The notes: generated by a model not told the origin, from the letters alone. A stretch of 64,000 nt of DNA from Propionibacteriaceae bacterium UBA7704 (GCA_002482525.1 DLGC01000017.1:492-64491); one strand, 5' to 3'. Counted from the first letter of the stretch, positions 42,254 to 51,424 are shown. A program made the numbers and translations.

Positions 42254-43315
42254 ATGCGGGTATTAGTGGGCATGTCCGGGGGTGTCGACTCCACGGTCGC
42301 GGCGGCCCGTCTGATTGCCGAGGGGCACCAGGTCAGCGGGGTACACCTGCGTCTCACCGATGGTCTGGGCACGTCCGAGCAGGTGAGCGGTGCTGCTGTG
42401 GCTGATGCCCAACATGCTGCCGAGTTGTTGGGTATCCCGCTGACGGTGTGGGACTTCTCGGATCGGTTCCGCGAGGAGGTGGTCGCTGATTTCCTGAGTG
42501 AGTACGCCGCCGGACGCACGCCGAATCCCTGCCTGCGCTGCAATGAACGCATCAAGTTCGGTGCCGTGCTCGACCGAGGCCTGGCCGAGGGCTTCGACGC
42601 CGTTGCCACCGGGCACTACGCCCGACTGCAGCGCACCGAGGAGACGGTATCGCTGTACCGGGCGGCGGCTTTACCCAAGGATCAGTCCTACGTGCTGGCG
42701 GTGCTCACTGCCGACAAGCTGCAGCACTGTCTGTTCCCCTTGGGGACGGTCAGCTCCAAGGCCGATGTTCGAGCCGAGGCTGCGGCGCTGGGGCTGCCGA
42801 TGGCGACCAAACCCGACAGCAATGACATCTGCTTCATCCCGGAGGGCGGCGCTGCCGGATTCCTGGCCGAGCGGCTGGGGGAACGTCGCGGCCTCATCGT
42901 GGATGATCTCGACAATGAACTTGGCAGTCATCGCGGCCAGCATCTCTTCACCATCGGACAACGCCACGGTCTGCACCTCGGCGTGCCGGCCCCGGACGGA
43001 CGGCCGCGCTATGTGGTGGCCAAAGACGCGCGAACCAACACCATTACCGTCGGGGCGCGTGAGCGCTTGGCCGTGGGCGGGATCATCGCCGGGCCGCCGC
43101 GCTGGACCGAACGCCCGGAGCCGGGACCGTGGCAGGGCTTGGTTCAGGTTCGAGCACACGGCGAGGCGATGCCAGCAACCATCACGGCGACCGAGGACCG
43201 GTTGCACATCGAATTGGACCAGCCCGGTTTCGGGATCGCCTGCGGACAAGGAGCCGTCCTTTACGACGGCGACCGAGTGGTGGGAAGTGCCACCATCATC
43301 GACACGGTGGCCTGA
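42254..43315 (+). CDS. mnmA: tRNA-specific 2-thiouridylase MnmA
   Basis: Adds sulfur to U34 of Lys, Glu and Gln tRNAs. 353 residues: PP-loop MSGGVDST at residues 7-14, catalytic cysteines C96 (NPCLRCNE) and C193 (SNDICFIP), GHYAR, the FTIGQRHGLHLG segment and a C-terminal beta-barrel. C93 and C96 form the CxxC seen in many homologues. Cysteine desulfurase, often next door, is not in the window. Precedes ligA as in many actinobacteria. Confidence 0.96.
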   Translation: MRVLVGMSGGVDSTVAAARLIAEGHQVSGVHLRLTDGLGTSEQVSGAAVADAQHAAELLGIPLTVWDFSDRFREEVVADFLSEYAAGRTPNPCLRCNERIKFGAVLDRGLAEGFDAVATGHYARLQRTEETVSLYRAAALPKDQSYVLAVLTADKLQHCLFPLGTVSSKADVRAEAAALGLPMATKPDSNDICFIPEGGAAGFLAERLGERRGLIVDDLDNELGSHRGQHLFTIGQRHGLHLGVPAPDGRPRYVVAKDARTNTITVGARERLAVGGIIAGPPRWTERPEPGPWQGLVQVRAHGEAMPATITATEDRLHIELDQPGFGIACGQGAVLYDGDRVVGSATIIDTVA

Positions 43316-43336
43316 TTCGGCCGCCCAGCGAGGAGC

Positions 43337-43342
43337 TAGGGT
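43337..43342 (+). promoter_or_regulatory. -10 box of leaderless ligA promoter
   Basis: TAGGGT followed by seven bases and the ligA ATG at 43350, within the 34-base gap after mnmA. No Shine-Dalgarno. The -35 region would lie at the mnmA stop codon and is poor. Confidence 0.6.
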
Positions 43343-43349
43343 TTCCAGC

Positions 43350-45395
43350 ATGGATCCAGACGTGGCGGCCCGCCATGCCGAATTGAGTGCCGAGATCAAC
43401 GCTCATCGGGAGCGCTACTACCAGCGTGACGCCCCGGTGATCTCTGACGCTGAATTCGATGTGCTCATGCGTGAGCTCATCGCGTTGGAGGATGCTCACC
43501 CCGAGCTGCGCACTCCCGACAGCCCCACCCAGCACGTCGGTGGTGCCGCCAGCGCCACCTTTGCTCCGGTTACGCACCTGGTGCCTTTGATGAGTTTGGA
43601 CAATGTGTTCTCCGTCGAGGAACTCGACCATTGGCTGCTGCGGGCGCAGAACCTTGCCGGCGATGACCTTCGGACCGCGGGCTACCTGTGCGAACTGAAG
43701 ATCGACGGGCTGGCCCTCGACATCGTCTACCGCAACGGGCGTCTGGTCAGCGCTGCGACCCGCGGTGATGGCGTGGTCGGCGAAGACGTAACCGCGAATG
43801 TGCGCACCATCGACAGCGTGCCGAAGATGTTGCACGCCGATCCACCGCCAGCGGTGGTCGAAGTGCGCGGTGAGGTCTTCATGCGTCCGGTCGATTTTGC
43901 GAAACTCAATGAAGGACTGGTGGCCGCAGGCAAGGCACCCTTCGCCAACCCGCGCAACTCGGCTGCCGGGTCGCTGCGACAGAAGGACTCCGCCGTGACC
44001 GCTCAACGGCGACTGCATTTTCTGGTGCATGGCATTGGCGCTTTCAGCGGTGCCGCTGTGCCCAGCCAATCCGCCGGCTATGAACTGCTCGCCGCCTGGG
44101 GACTGCCGACTTCCCCCTACTACCGGGTCTGCACCGACCCAGAAGAGGTGCGGGAGTTTGTCCGCCACTATGGGGAACATCGCCATGATGCCGACCACGA
44201 GATCGACGGGGTGGTAATCAAGGTCAACGACCGCGCTTTGCAGGAGCGGCTTGGCAACACCTCCCGCGCGCCGCGTTGGGCGATCGCCTACAAGTACCCG
44301 CCCGAAGAGGTCACCACCACCCTGCTCGATATTCGCGTCAACGTCGGACGTACCGGACGGGTCACCCCCTATGCGGTGATGGAGCCGGTATTGGTGGCCG
44401 GTTCGACCGTAGAGATGGCCACCTTGCACAACGCCAGCGAAGTGATCCGCAAGGGCGTGTTGATCGGTGACACTGTGGTGCTGCGCAAGGCCGGCGACGT
44501 CATCCCCGAGGTCCTCGGGCCCGTGGTGGATGCCCGTGACGGCAGCGAGCGAGCCTTCGTGATGCCGACCCACTGCCCGGACTGCGGAACCCTGCTCCGT
44601 CCCGAGAAGGAGGGCGACGCCGACATTCGGTGTCCAAATCGGCGTTCCTGTCCGGCACAACTGCGAGAACGGTTGTTTCACCTGGCGTCCCGGCAGGGTC
44701 TCGACATCGAGATGTTGGGGGAGAAAGCCGCCGACGAACTCTTGCGTGCCGGCTTGCTGGTCGACGAAGGCGACTTGTTCGACCTGACCGCGGAGCGGTT
44801 GGTCGCGGCCGGGGTGTTCACCACCAAGGACGGCGAGCTGTCGGCCAACGGCCGAAAGCTGTTGGTCAATCTGGAAGCTGCGAAGAGCCGTTCATTCACG
44901 CGATTCCTGGTGGCATTGTCCATTCGACATGTCGGCAAAGGCACCGCACCGGATGTGGCCAGGGCCTTTCCCAGCATCGAGGCGCTCGCCGCAGCCGATG
45001 CCGACCAGCTGAGTTCGGTGGCGGGGATCGGGCCGGTCCTGGCTGCGTCCATCGTCGACTGGTTCTCGGTGGACTGGCACCGCGAGATCATCGCCAAATG
45101 GCAAGCCGCCGGTTGCCGTCTGGCCGACGAAGCCTCCGTACCGCAGACCCTGCCCCAGACTCTGGCCGGCCTGACGATCGTGGTCACCGGGTCGGTACCT
45201 GGCTACACCCGCGACTCGGCCAATGAGGCCATCGAAGCCCGCGGCGGCAAGGCTGCCGGATCGGTGTCGTCGAAAACCAGCCTGCTGGTGGCGGGGGAGA
45301 CCACCGGCTCCAAGTTCACCAAGGCCGAGGCGTTGGGGATTCCGATCCTGTCGGCCTCGCAATTCGACGATCTGCTGCTTCACGGCCCGGCGTAG
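43350..45395 (+). CDS. ligA: NAD-dependent DNA ligase LigA
   Basis: Seals nicks in replication and repair. 681 residues with the full domain set: Ia (about 1-65, ERYYQRDAPVISDAEFD), adenylation domain with K117 in LKIDGLAL and REGEVF-like VRGEVFM, OB fold, four-cysteine zinc finger (CPDCGTLL then RCPNRRSCPAQ), helix-hairpin-helix repeats, and a C-terminal BRCT domain (about 605-681, GLTIVVTGSVPGYTRD). ATG 43350 matches the family start. Its TAG stop lies inside a -10 box for the next gene. Confidence 0.97.
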   Translation: MDPDVAARHAELSAEINAHRERYYQRDAPVISDAEFDVLMRELIALEDAHPELRTPDSPTQHVGGAASATFAPVTHLVPLMSLDNVFSVEELDHWLLRAQNLAGDDLRTAGYLCELKIDGLALDIVYRNGRLVSAATRGDGVVGEDVTANVRTIDSVPKMLHADPPPAVVEVRGEVFMRPVDFAKLNEGLVAAGKAPFANPRNSAAGSLRQKDSAVTAQRRLHFLVHGIGAFSGAAVPSQSAGYELLAAWGLPTSPYYRVCTDPEEVREFVRHYGEHRHDADHEIDGVVIKVNDRALQERLGNTSRAPRWAIAYKYPPEEVTTTLLDIRVNVGRTGRVTPYAVMEPVLVAGSTVEMATLHNASEVIRKGVLIGDTVVLRKAGDVIPEVLGPVVDARDGSERAFVMPTHCPDCGTLLRPEKEGDADIRCPNRRSCPAQLRERLFHLASRQGLDIEMLGEKAADELLRAGLLVDEGDLFDLTAERLVAAGVFTTKDGELSANGRKLLVNLEAAKSRSFTRFLVALSIRHVGKGTAPDVARAFPSIEALAAADADQLSSVAGIGPVLAASIVDWFSVDWHREIIAKWQAAGCRLADEASVPQTLPQTLAGLTIVVTGSVPGYTRDSANEAIEARGGKAAGSVSSKTSLLVAGETTGSKFTKAEALGIPILSASQFDDLLLHGPA

Positions 45396-45398
45396 GAT
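45393..45398 (+). promoter_or_regulatory. -10 box overlapping the ligA stop codon
   Basis: TAGGAT: its first three bases are the ligA TAG stop. Six bases follow before the GTG at 45405, the leaderless spacing. No Shine-Dalgarno precedes that GTG. Confidence 0.6.
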
Positions 45399-45404
45399 CA
45401 CATC

Positions 45405-45608
45405 GTGCCTGAAGGTCTGAACTCCAATCTCAACCTCAATGAGGGAGCCCCGCCGCGGGTGCGACCCGCGTTGGGCGAATGGGGGCCGATCGAGGTGCCC
45501 GCCACGCGTGTGAAGCGTCGCCATCGGTGGTTCGCCATCGGCGCGCTGGTGGTCGTGCTCGGTGTGATCATCGCGTACGGCTACTACATGTGGACCATGC
45601 TGCACTGA
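45405..45608 (+). CDS. Small single-pass membrane protein downstream of ligA
   Basis: 67 residues. A polar N-terminus with repeated Asn (NSNLNLNEG) and a proline-rich stretch precede a basic RVKRRHRW patch and one membrane helix (about 44-64, AIGALVVVLGVIIAYGYYMW). The positive-inside rule predicts a cytoplasmic N-terminus with the C-terminus outside. I do not recognise a family. Probably expressed from its own leaderless promoter. Confidence 0.65.
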   Translation: MPEGLNSNLNLNEGAPPRVRPALGEWGPIEVPATRVKRRHRWFAIGALVVVLGVIIAYGYYMWTMLH

Positions 45609-45626
45609 GCCTGAGTCCGGCGGGCG

Positions 45627-46247
45627 TCAGTGCGCCAGCGCCGCCAAATGCCGCAGCCGTGCCAACTCGGACTTGATGAACTCCGGTCCGCCTCGGCGGG
45701 CCAGCACGATCGCCAGACCCTTGCGAAGCGGCGCCACCGCAATGAGGGTCTCGCCCCAGCCGGGGATCCAGCCATCAGGGAGTTCGGAGACCTGGGAATC
45801 GGTGAGTGAGCCGAAGGCGGTAATGCCCTCAGCGTCCAGATCCGGTGCCATCTCGGAGGCGGCCAGCACGCTGCCGGCTTTGCGATTGATCAGCACCGCC
45901 CAGGCCACACGGAACACCGCAGGTGCCTGCAGCGTGAGAATCTCGGCGGCGTGGTCGGGATCCTCGGTCATGGCGTTGAGAACATCGACGTCGCCTTGCA
46001 GCCCCCAGGCTTCGGGGTAGTGCGACACCCACAGCACTTTCACATCCGGCTCAGATTCACAGGCGGTCACCAGGGCGTCCGCGGCAATCCCGGAAGGCAG
46101 CTCAACCATGAAGTCGTCGACGGCAAAGCCTTCGTAGCGCTCCACGATCTCCACAGCATTGATATCGGCTCCGACTCGCCCCATGACGCTGGCGACAGAA
46201 CCGAGCGATCCGGGGCGGTCAGGAAGGGCTACGCGTACAAGGAACAC
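45627..46247 (-). CDS. ACT-domain amino-acid-binding protein
   Basis: 206 residues. It begins FLVRVALPDRPGSLGSVASVMG, an ACT domain with the ligand-binding DRPGSLG loop (about 8-15), followed by GADINAVEIVER. The rest (about 75-206) is a second, unassigned domain. There is no enzyme domain, so it may sense an amino acid and regulate a partner. A protein of this type lies between ligA and gatC in mycobacteria too (Rv3013). Start is uncertain between GTG 46247 and GTG 46253. Divergent from gatC. Confidence 0.75.
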   Translation of the reverse strand: MFLVRVALPDRPGSLGSVASVMGRVGADINAVEIVERYEGFAVDDFMVELPSGIAADALVTACESEPDVKVLWVSHYPEAWGLQGDVDVLNAMTEDPDHAAEILTLQAPAVFRVAWAVLINRKAGSVLAASEMAPDLDAEGITAFGSLTDSQVSELPDGWIPGWGETLIAVAPLRKGLAIVLARRGGPEFIKSELARLRHLAALAH

Positions 46248-46295
46248 CCCCACAGTGTGGCCTATTGGTGTTACAGAGGGGTCAACCCACACCGG

Positions 46296-46301
46296 TAGAG
46301 T
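46296..46301 (+). promoter_or_regulatory. -10 box for gatCAB
   Basis: TAGAGT in the divergent ACT/gatC gap, with a poor TTACAG at 46271-46276 as possible -35 (19-base spacer). Transcription would start near 46308, about 50 bases before gatC. Confidence 0.45.
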
Positions 46302-46356
46302 GAGACACCGGTCCGCCGACCAGGGTTGTGGACTGATTTCTGAGCAGGAGTTCGTC

Positions 46357-46653
46357 TTGGCGTTGACTACCAGTGACGTGGCCAGACTGGGTGCATTGGC
46401 CCGGATCCGGCTCACAGAGGCCGAACTGCAACAGTTGGCCCCCCAACTTGAGGTGATCCTGCAAGCGGTCGCCACCGTCTCACAGGCGGTGGGCCCGGAT
46501 ACCCCTGCCACCTCCCATGCGGTGCCGTTGCGCAATGTGTTTCGTGCTGACGAGGTGGAACCGTCGTTGCCGGCGCAGGCCGTGCTGGCCGCTGCCCCTT
46601 CGGTGGAGGATGGCCGCTTTCGGGTGCCCCGGATCCTGGGGGAGGAAGCGTGA
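46357..46653 (+). CDS. gatC: Asp-tRNA(Asn)/Glu-tRNA(Gln) amidotransferase subunit C
   Basis: 98 residues, the normal GatC size; wraps and stabilises GatA/GatB. Family motifs are DVARLGALARIRLTEAEL and the C-terminal VPRILGEEA. The start is a TTG at 46357: AGGAG lies six bases upstream and similarity starts at ALTTSDVA. There is no ATG or GTG nearby in frame. The stop overlaps the gatA GTG (GTGA). Confidence 0.93.
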   Translation: MALTTSDVARLGALARIRLTEAELQQLAPQLEVILQAVATVSQAVGPDTPATSHAVPLRNVFRADEVEPSLPAQAVLAAAPSVEDGRFRVPRILGEEA

Positions 46654-48179
46654 GCGAGATTCTGCAGGAGAGCGCCGCCCAACTCGGAGCGAGGCTGACC
46701 GCCGGTGAGCTCAGCTCGGTGGAGTTGACCACCGCATGCCTGAACCAGATCGAGCGGGTCGACCCTCGCGTGCGCGCTTTCTTGTATGTCGACGCCGAGC
46801 GGGCGTTGACCAGCGCGGCCGGTGTCGACCAGCGTCGGACAGCCGGTGCTGAGCTGGGGCCGCTGGCCGGGGTCCCGCTCGCCATGAAGGACATCTTCAC
46901 CATGACCGGCGCGCCCACTACCTGTGGCTCGCGGATATTGGAGGGCTGGATCCCGCCCTACAACTCCACCATCACCCAGCGGGTGTTGGACGCCGGCATC
47001 GTGGTGTTGGGCAAGACCAACATGGATGAGTTCGCGATGGGCTCCTCCACTGAGAATTCTGGCTTCTTCGCCACCCATAACCCGTGGGACAACGAGCGCA
47101 TCCCCGGCGGCTCCGGGGGCGGATCCGCCGCCGCCCTGGCCTCCTTCGAGGCACCCTTGGCCCTGGGCACCGATACCGGGGGCTCCATCCGCCAGCCCGC
47201 GTCAGTGACCGGCACGGTCGGGGTCAAACCCACCTACGGCACCACTTCCCGCTATGGCGTGGTCGCCATGGCATCCAGTTTGGATACGCCTGGTCCCTGT
47301 GCGCGGGAGGTCCGCGATGCGGCCTTGCTGCACCAGGTGATGGCGGGCTGGGACCGCCGTGACTCCACCTCCATCAACGTTGCGATGCCTGATGTGGTGG
47401 CGGCGGCGCAAGCCGCCGACGTGCGCGGAATGAAGATCGCGGTGGTACGGGAGCTCGGCGGTGAGGGTTATCAGCCTGGTGTGCAACAGCGGTTCGCCGA
47501 GGCTTTGGAGGTGCTCAGTGAGCTGGGTGCCGTCATCACCGAGGTGTCCTGCCCGAGTTTCGACTATGCACTGGGGGCGTACTACCTGATCATGCCCAGC
47601 GAGGTGAGCTCGAACCTTGCTCGGTTCGACGCCATGCGCTACGGGCTACGGCTGGGCGACGATGGCGTGAACAGCGTCGAAGACGTGATGAACCTGACCC
47701 GAGGCTCCGGGTTCGGAGCCGAGGCCAAGCGTCGGATCATCCTGGGAACCTACGCCCTGTCGGCCGGCTACTACGACGCCTACTACGGCTCGGCGCAGAA
47801 GGTGCGCACCTTGATCACCCGGGACTTCGAAGCGGCCTTCACCCAAGCCGACGTGTTGGTGTCGCCGACCACGCCCACCACGGCATTTCGTCTGGGCGAA
47901 CGTGTCGACGATCCGCTGGCCATGTATAAGGCGGACCTGTGCACGATTCCGTCGAACCTGGCCGGAAACTGCGCCATGTCGGTACCTTCGGGCCTCAGCC
48001 CCGACGACGGGCTGCCCACCGGTTTTCAGATCATGGCGCCGGCCCTGGCCGACGACCGGCTGTATCGGGTGGGGGCCGCGCTGGAAGCCGCCCTGAAAGA
48101 CCGCTGGGGTGGTCCCTTGCTGCAGGGGCTGGCCAGCAGCGATGCCGGCTCCTACTTGGTTTCGGAGGGCGGACGATGA
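46650..48179 (+). CDS. gatA: Asp-tRNA(Asn)/Glu-tRNA(Gln) amidotransferase subunit A
   Basis: Amidase-signature enzyme that frees ammonia from glutamine. 509 residues. The Ser-cisSer-Lys triad is K80 (LAMKDIF), S155 (GGSGGGSA) and S179 (TGGSIRQPA). The loop reads GGSGGG instead of the common GGSSGG, but the catalytic serine is kept. GTG start coupled to gatC; stop coupled to gatB by ATGA. Confidence 0.96.
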   Translation: MSEILQESAAQLGARLTAGELSSVELTTACLNQIERVDPRVRAFLYVDAERALTSAAGVDQRRTAGAELGPLAGVPLAMKDIFTMTGAPTTCGSRILEGWIPPYNSTITQRVLDAGIVVLGKTNMDEFAMGSSTENSGFFATHNPWDNERIPGGSGGGSAAALASFEAPLALGTDTGGSIRQPASVTGTVGVKPTYGTTSRYGVVAMASSLDTPGPCAREVRDAALLHQVMAGWDRRDSTSINVAMPDVVAAAQAADVRGMKIAVVRELGGEGYQPGVQQRFAEALEVLSELGAVITEVSCPSFDYALGAYYLIMPSEVSSNLARFDAMRYGLRLGDDGVNSVEDVMNLTRGSGFGAEAKRRIILGTYALSAGYYDAYYGSAQKVRTLITRDFEAAFTQADVLVSPTTPTTAFRLGERVDDPLAMYKADLCTIPSNLAGNCAMSVPSGLSPDDGLPTGFQIMAPALADDRLYRVGAALEAALKDRWGGPLLQGLASSDAGSYLVSEGGR

Positions 48180-49666
48180 GTGCCGAGTTGATGGATTTCG
48201 CCGAAGCGATGGAGCTGTTCGATCCGGTGCTGGGCTTGGAGGTCCACGTCGAGTTGAACACCGCCACCAAGATGTTCTGTGGCTGTGCGAACCAGTTCGG
48301 GTCCGAACCCAACTCCAACACCTGCCCGGTGTGCCTGGGCCTGCCCGGCTCCCTGCCGGTGGTGAATGGCAAGGCGATCGAGTCGGCGATCCGCATTGGG
48401 CTGGCCTTGGGGTGCACCATCGCCGAGTCCTGTCGGTTTGCGCGCAAGAACTACTTCTATCCGGACATGACCAAGGACTTCCAGACCTCGCAATACGACG
48501 AGCCGATCGCCGCCGAGGGGCTGGTCGAGCTGGAGGTGGACGGTGAAGTCTTCGCCATCGAGATCGAGCGGGCCCACATGGAGGAGGACGCCGGCAAACT
48601 GGTGCACGTCGGCGGCGCCAGCGGTCGTATCGGCGACGCCGAGTACTCGTTGGTGGATTACAACCGGGCCGGCACGCCCCTGATCGAGATTGTCACCAAG
48701 CCGATCACCGGCACCGGTGCCAAAGCCGCTGCGGTCGGTCGCGCCTATGTCTCCTATCTGCGGGATCTGATGCGTGCCCTGGGAGTTTCGGATGTGCGCA
48801 TGGAGCAGGGATCGCTGCGCTGCGATGCGAACATCTCACTGATGCCCAAGGGAACCACCACCTTCGGCCTGCGCACCGAGACCAAGAACGTCAACTCGCT
48901 GCGCAGCATCGAGAACGCGCTGACCTATGAGATCCGCCGTCAGGCCGCGGTGCTGGCCGCTGGCGGCAAGGTCACTCAGGAGACTCGGCACTGGCATGAG
49001 GAGGGGTACACCACTCCGGGTCGTTCAAAAGAAGAGGCGGAGGACTACCGCTACTTCCCCGAGCCGGATCTGGTGCCGGTGGCCCCGGACCCTGCGTGGG
49101 TCGAGGAACTGCGAGCCACCCTTCCCGAGGCTCCTGCGGTGAAACGCAAGCGGTTGCAGCAGGCGTGGGGTTTCGCAGCCCAGGAGTTCGCCGACATTGT
49201 GAACTCCGGGTCCTTGGACCTGATCGAGGCGACCGTGACCGCGGGTGCGAGCCCGGCGGCCGCGCGAAAATGGTGGCTGACGGAGCTGGCGCGTCGGGCC
49301 AATGAGACCGCAGTGGAACTGTCAGAGCTGCCGATCTCGCCAACACAGGTCGCCGCAGTGCAAGCCTTGGTCGATGCCGGCACGGTGAACGACAAGTTGG
49401 CTCGCCAAGTGATCGACGCAGTATTGGCCGGGGAAGGCGAACCAGCCGACATCGTCGTTGCCCGAAACCTCGCGGTGGTGTCCGACGATTCGGCGCTGAC
49501 CGAGGCGGTGGACCGGGCGATTGCCGCCCAGCCAGACGTGGCGGCCAAGATCCGTGACGGAAAGCTGCAGGCGGCCGGTGCCCTGATCGGCGCGGTCATG
49601 AAAGATCTGCACGGCCAGGCCGACGCGGCCCGCGTCCGCGAGTTGATTGTGGACCGCCTGAGCTGA
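48176..49666 (+). CDS. gatB: Asp-tRNA(Asn)/Glu-tRNA(Gln) amidotransferase subunit B
   Basis: Activates the mischarged aminoacyl-tRNA and transfers ammonia. 496 residues: GLEVHVELNTATKMFCGC, CPVCLGLPGSLPV (zinc/active-site region), ARKNYFYPDMTKDFQ (phosphorylation site), EDYRYFPEPDLVP, and the C-terminal YqeY-like tRNA-binding tail. With gatCA it implies indirect synthesis of Gln-tRNA and possibly Asn-tRNA. The start codon overlaps the gatA stop; the helicase gene begins on the next base after the gatB stop. Confidence 0.97.
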   Translation: MSAELMDFAEAMELFDPVLGLEVHVELNTATKMFCGCANQFGSEPNSNTCPVCLGLPGSLPVVNGKAIESAIRIGLALGCTIAESCRFARKNYFYPDMTKDFQTSQYDEPIAAEGLVELEVDGEVFAIEIERAHMEEDAGKLVHVGGASGRIGDAEYSLVDYNRAGTPLIEIVTKPITGTGAKAAAVGRAYVSYLRDLMRALGVSDVRMEQGSLRCDANISLMPKGTTTFGLRTETKNVNSLRSIENALTYEIRRQAAVLAAGGKVTQETRHWHEEGYTTPGRSKEEAEDYRYFPEPDLVPVAPDPAWVEELRATLPEAPAVKRKRLQQAWGFAAQEFADIVNSGSLDLIEATVTAGASPAAARKWWLTELARRANETAVELSELPISPTQVAAVQALVDAGTVNDKLARQVIDAVLAGEGEPADIVVARNLAVVSDDSALTEAVDRAIAAQPDVAAKIRDGKLQAAGALIGAVMKDLHGQADAARVRELIVDRLS

Positions 49667-51424
49667 ATGCCCAACCACACCTCGCTGGAACAACTGTCTC
49701 CGGCCTTCCCCGGGCGTGCCGCGTGGGGAACGGCTGCGCGGCTGCGCGCCTGGCAGGTCGCCGCCCTGACGCGCTATCGGGAACTCGACACCCGCGACTT
49801 TCTCGCCGTGGCGACACCGGGGGCAGGTAAGACCACCTTCGCACTCCGGGTGGCCACCGACCTGTTGTCAGAGCGTCAGATCGAGCAGGTGATCGTGGTG
49901 ACGCCCACCGAGCATCTGAAAGTGCAATGGGCTGAAGCGGCCGCGCGAGTGGGGCTGCACCTGGATCCGAACCTAGGCGGCACCAAGAAAGGCCGGTCGC
50001 GCCAGTTCCACGGCGAAGTGGTCACCTATGCCGGAGTCGCGGCAGCCCCTTTCGCCTATGAAACACGCACAGTGGCGCGGAAGACGCTGGTGATCTTCGA
50101 CGAGATTCATCACGCCGGCGATGCGTTGAGCTGGGGCGAAGCGATCGCACATGCCTTCGAACTGGCTACGCGCCGGTTGTCGTTGACCGGCACCCCCTTC
50201 CGCAGCGACGACACCCCGATACCCTTCGTGCGCTACCGGGAGGCCGCCGACGGCACCCGACGTTCCGAAGCCGACTATGTCTACGGCTACGCCGAGGCGC
50301 TGCGCGATCAGGTGGTTCGTCCGGTGGTCTTCCTCGCCTACGGCGGCGGGCTGCGGTGGCGCACCCGCGCCGGCGACGAGGTTGCCATGGAGTTGGGCGA
50401 GCCGAGCACCAAGGACATCACCGCCCAGGCGTGGCGCACCGCTCTGGATCCGGCGGGGGAGTGGATCGGGCAGGTGCTCAGTGCCGCCGATCGACGGCTG
50501 ACCGAAGTGCGACGCCATATCGGCGATGCCGGCGGGTTGGTGATCGCCAGCGATCAAAGACAGGCCCGCGCCTATGCGCGGGCCCTACAGCAGATCACCG
50601 GCGAAAAGCCCACCGTCGTGCTCAGCGACGATCGCGGTGCGAGTCGCCGGATCGAAGAGTTCTCGCAGAGCTCCGACCGCTGGATGGTGGCCGTACGCAT
50701 GGTCTCCGAAGGCGTGGATGTGCCGCGGCTCGCGGTCGGGGTGTATGCCACAGCGACCTCGACACCGTTGTTCTTCGCCCAAGCGGTGGGGCGTTTCGTG
50801 CGCAGTCGTCGACGCGGTGAGTTAGCCAGCGTGTTTCTGCCCACCGTGCCGATCCTGCTGGCCCACGCCAGCCGCCTAGAGCGTCAACGGGACCATGTGT
50901 TGGGACGGCCGTCCAACTCCGATGCCGAATTGTGGGCACCAGAGGAGGCGCTGATCGCCGAGGCGAATCGCCAACGCACTCTCGCGGACTTCGACGCCGA
51001 GCAGCAGACTCTGGAAGCCATCGCGAGCTTCGACCATGTCCTCTACGACGCGCAGGCCTACGGTCTTCAGGCCGAGCCGTCCGGTGTCGAGGAGGCGGAA
51101 TACCTTGGCCTTCCGGGGTTGCTGGATCCCGAGCAGGTGGGCCTGTTGTTGGCTGAGCGGCAACGACGCCAGCTGGCGCGCCGTGACCGCCAGGCTCGGA
51201 CTCGACGCGAGGAGCCACAGGCCGCACTGCACCGGACACTGGCGAGCAGACGCAAAGAACTGAACAGCCTGGTCGCTCAAGTGGCCCGGGTTCGGGGTAT
51301 CCCACACTCACATGTGCACTCCGGCCTGCGCCGAGAGACCGGAGGACCGGCGCTGGCCCAAGCCACCACCGAACAGGTGGAGGCTCGGATCAGCTTGGCC
51401 CGCCAGTGGCTGCGCGCCGGGTGA
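49667..51424 (+). CDS. SF2 DEAD/DEAH-box helicase, XPB/type III R-like
   Basis: 585 residues. Walker A ATPGAGKTT at 49-57, motif Ia VVTPTEHLKVQW, Walker B DEIH at 145-148, motif III SLTGTPFRSD, motifs V and VI around MVSEGVDVPRLAVGVYAT and QAVGRFVRSRR. The last 180 residues are unassigned and Arg/Gln-rich. Similar helicases are conserved in actinobacteria but not functionally described, as far as I know. It abuts gatB with no gap, so it is probably co-transcribed. No methylase or specificity gene is nearby, which argues against a restriction system. Confidence 0.85.
   Translation: MPNHTSLEQLSPAFPGRAAWGTAARLRAWQVAALTRYRELDTRDFLAVATPGAGKTTFALRVATDLLSERQIEQVIVVTPTEHLKVQWAEAAARVGLHLDPNLGGTKKGRSRQFHGEVVTYAGVAAAPFAYETRTVARKTLVIFDEIHHAGDALSWGEAIAHAFELATRRLSLTGTPFRSDDTPIPFVRYREAADGTRRSEADYVYGYAEALRDQVVRPVVFLAYGGGLRWRTRAGDEVAMELGEPSTKDITAQAWRTALDPAGEWIGQVLSAADRRLTEVRRHIGDAGGLVIASDQRQARAYARALQQITGEKPTVVLSDDRGASRRIEEFSQSSDRWMVAVRMVSEGVDVPRLAVGVYATATSTPLFFAQAVGRFVRSRRRGELASVFLPTVPILLAHASRLERQRDHVLGRPSNSDAELWAPEEALIAEANRQRTLADFDAEQQTLEAIASFDHVLYDAQAYGLQAEPSGVEEAEYLGLPGLLDPEQVGLLLAERQRRQLARRDRQARTRREEPQAALHRTLASRRKELNSLVAQVARVRGIPHSHVHSGLRRETGGPALAQATTEQVEARISLARQWLRAG

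Noticed and set aside
39967..42609. Long N-terminal extension of glgX (about 178 codons)
   Set aside because: The extra part is antisense to mnmA and shows no GlgX similarity; ATG 42075 with a Shine-Dalgarno fits the family N-terminus.
42498..43349. Long N-terminal extension of ligA
   Set aside because: It is the +1 frame of mnmA. LigA family similarity begins at ATG 43350, preceded by its own -10 box.
49667..51424. Type I/III restriction or phage-defence system based on the helicase
   Set aside because: No methyltransferase, specificity subunit, nuclease or other defence partner is adjacent; the neighbours are gatB and serA.
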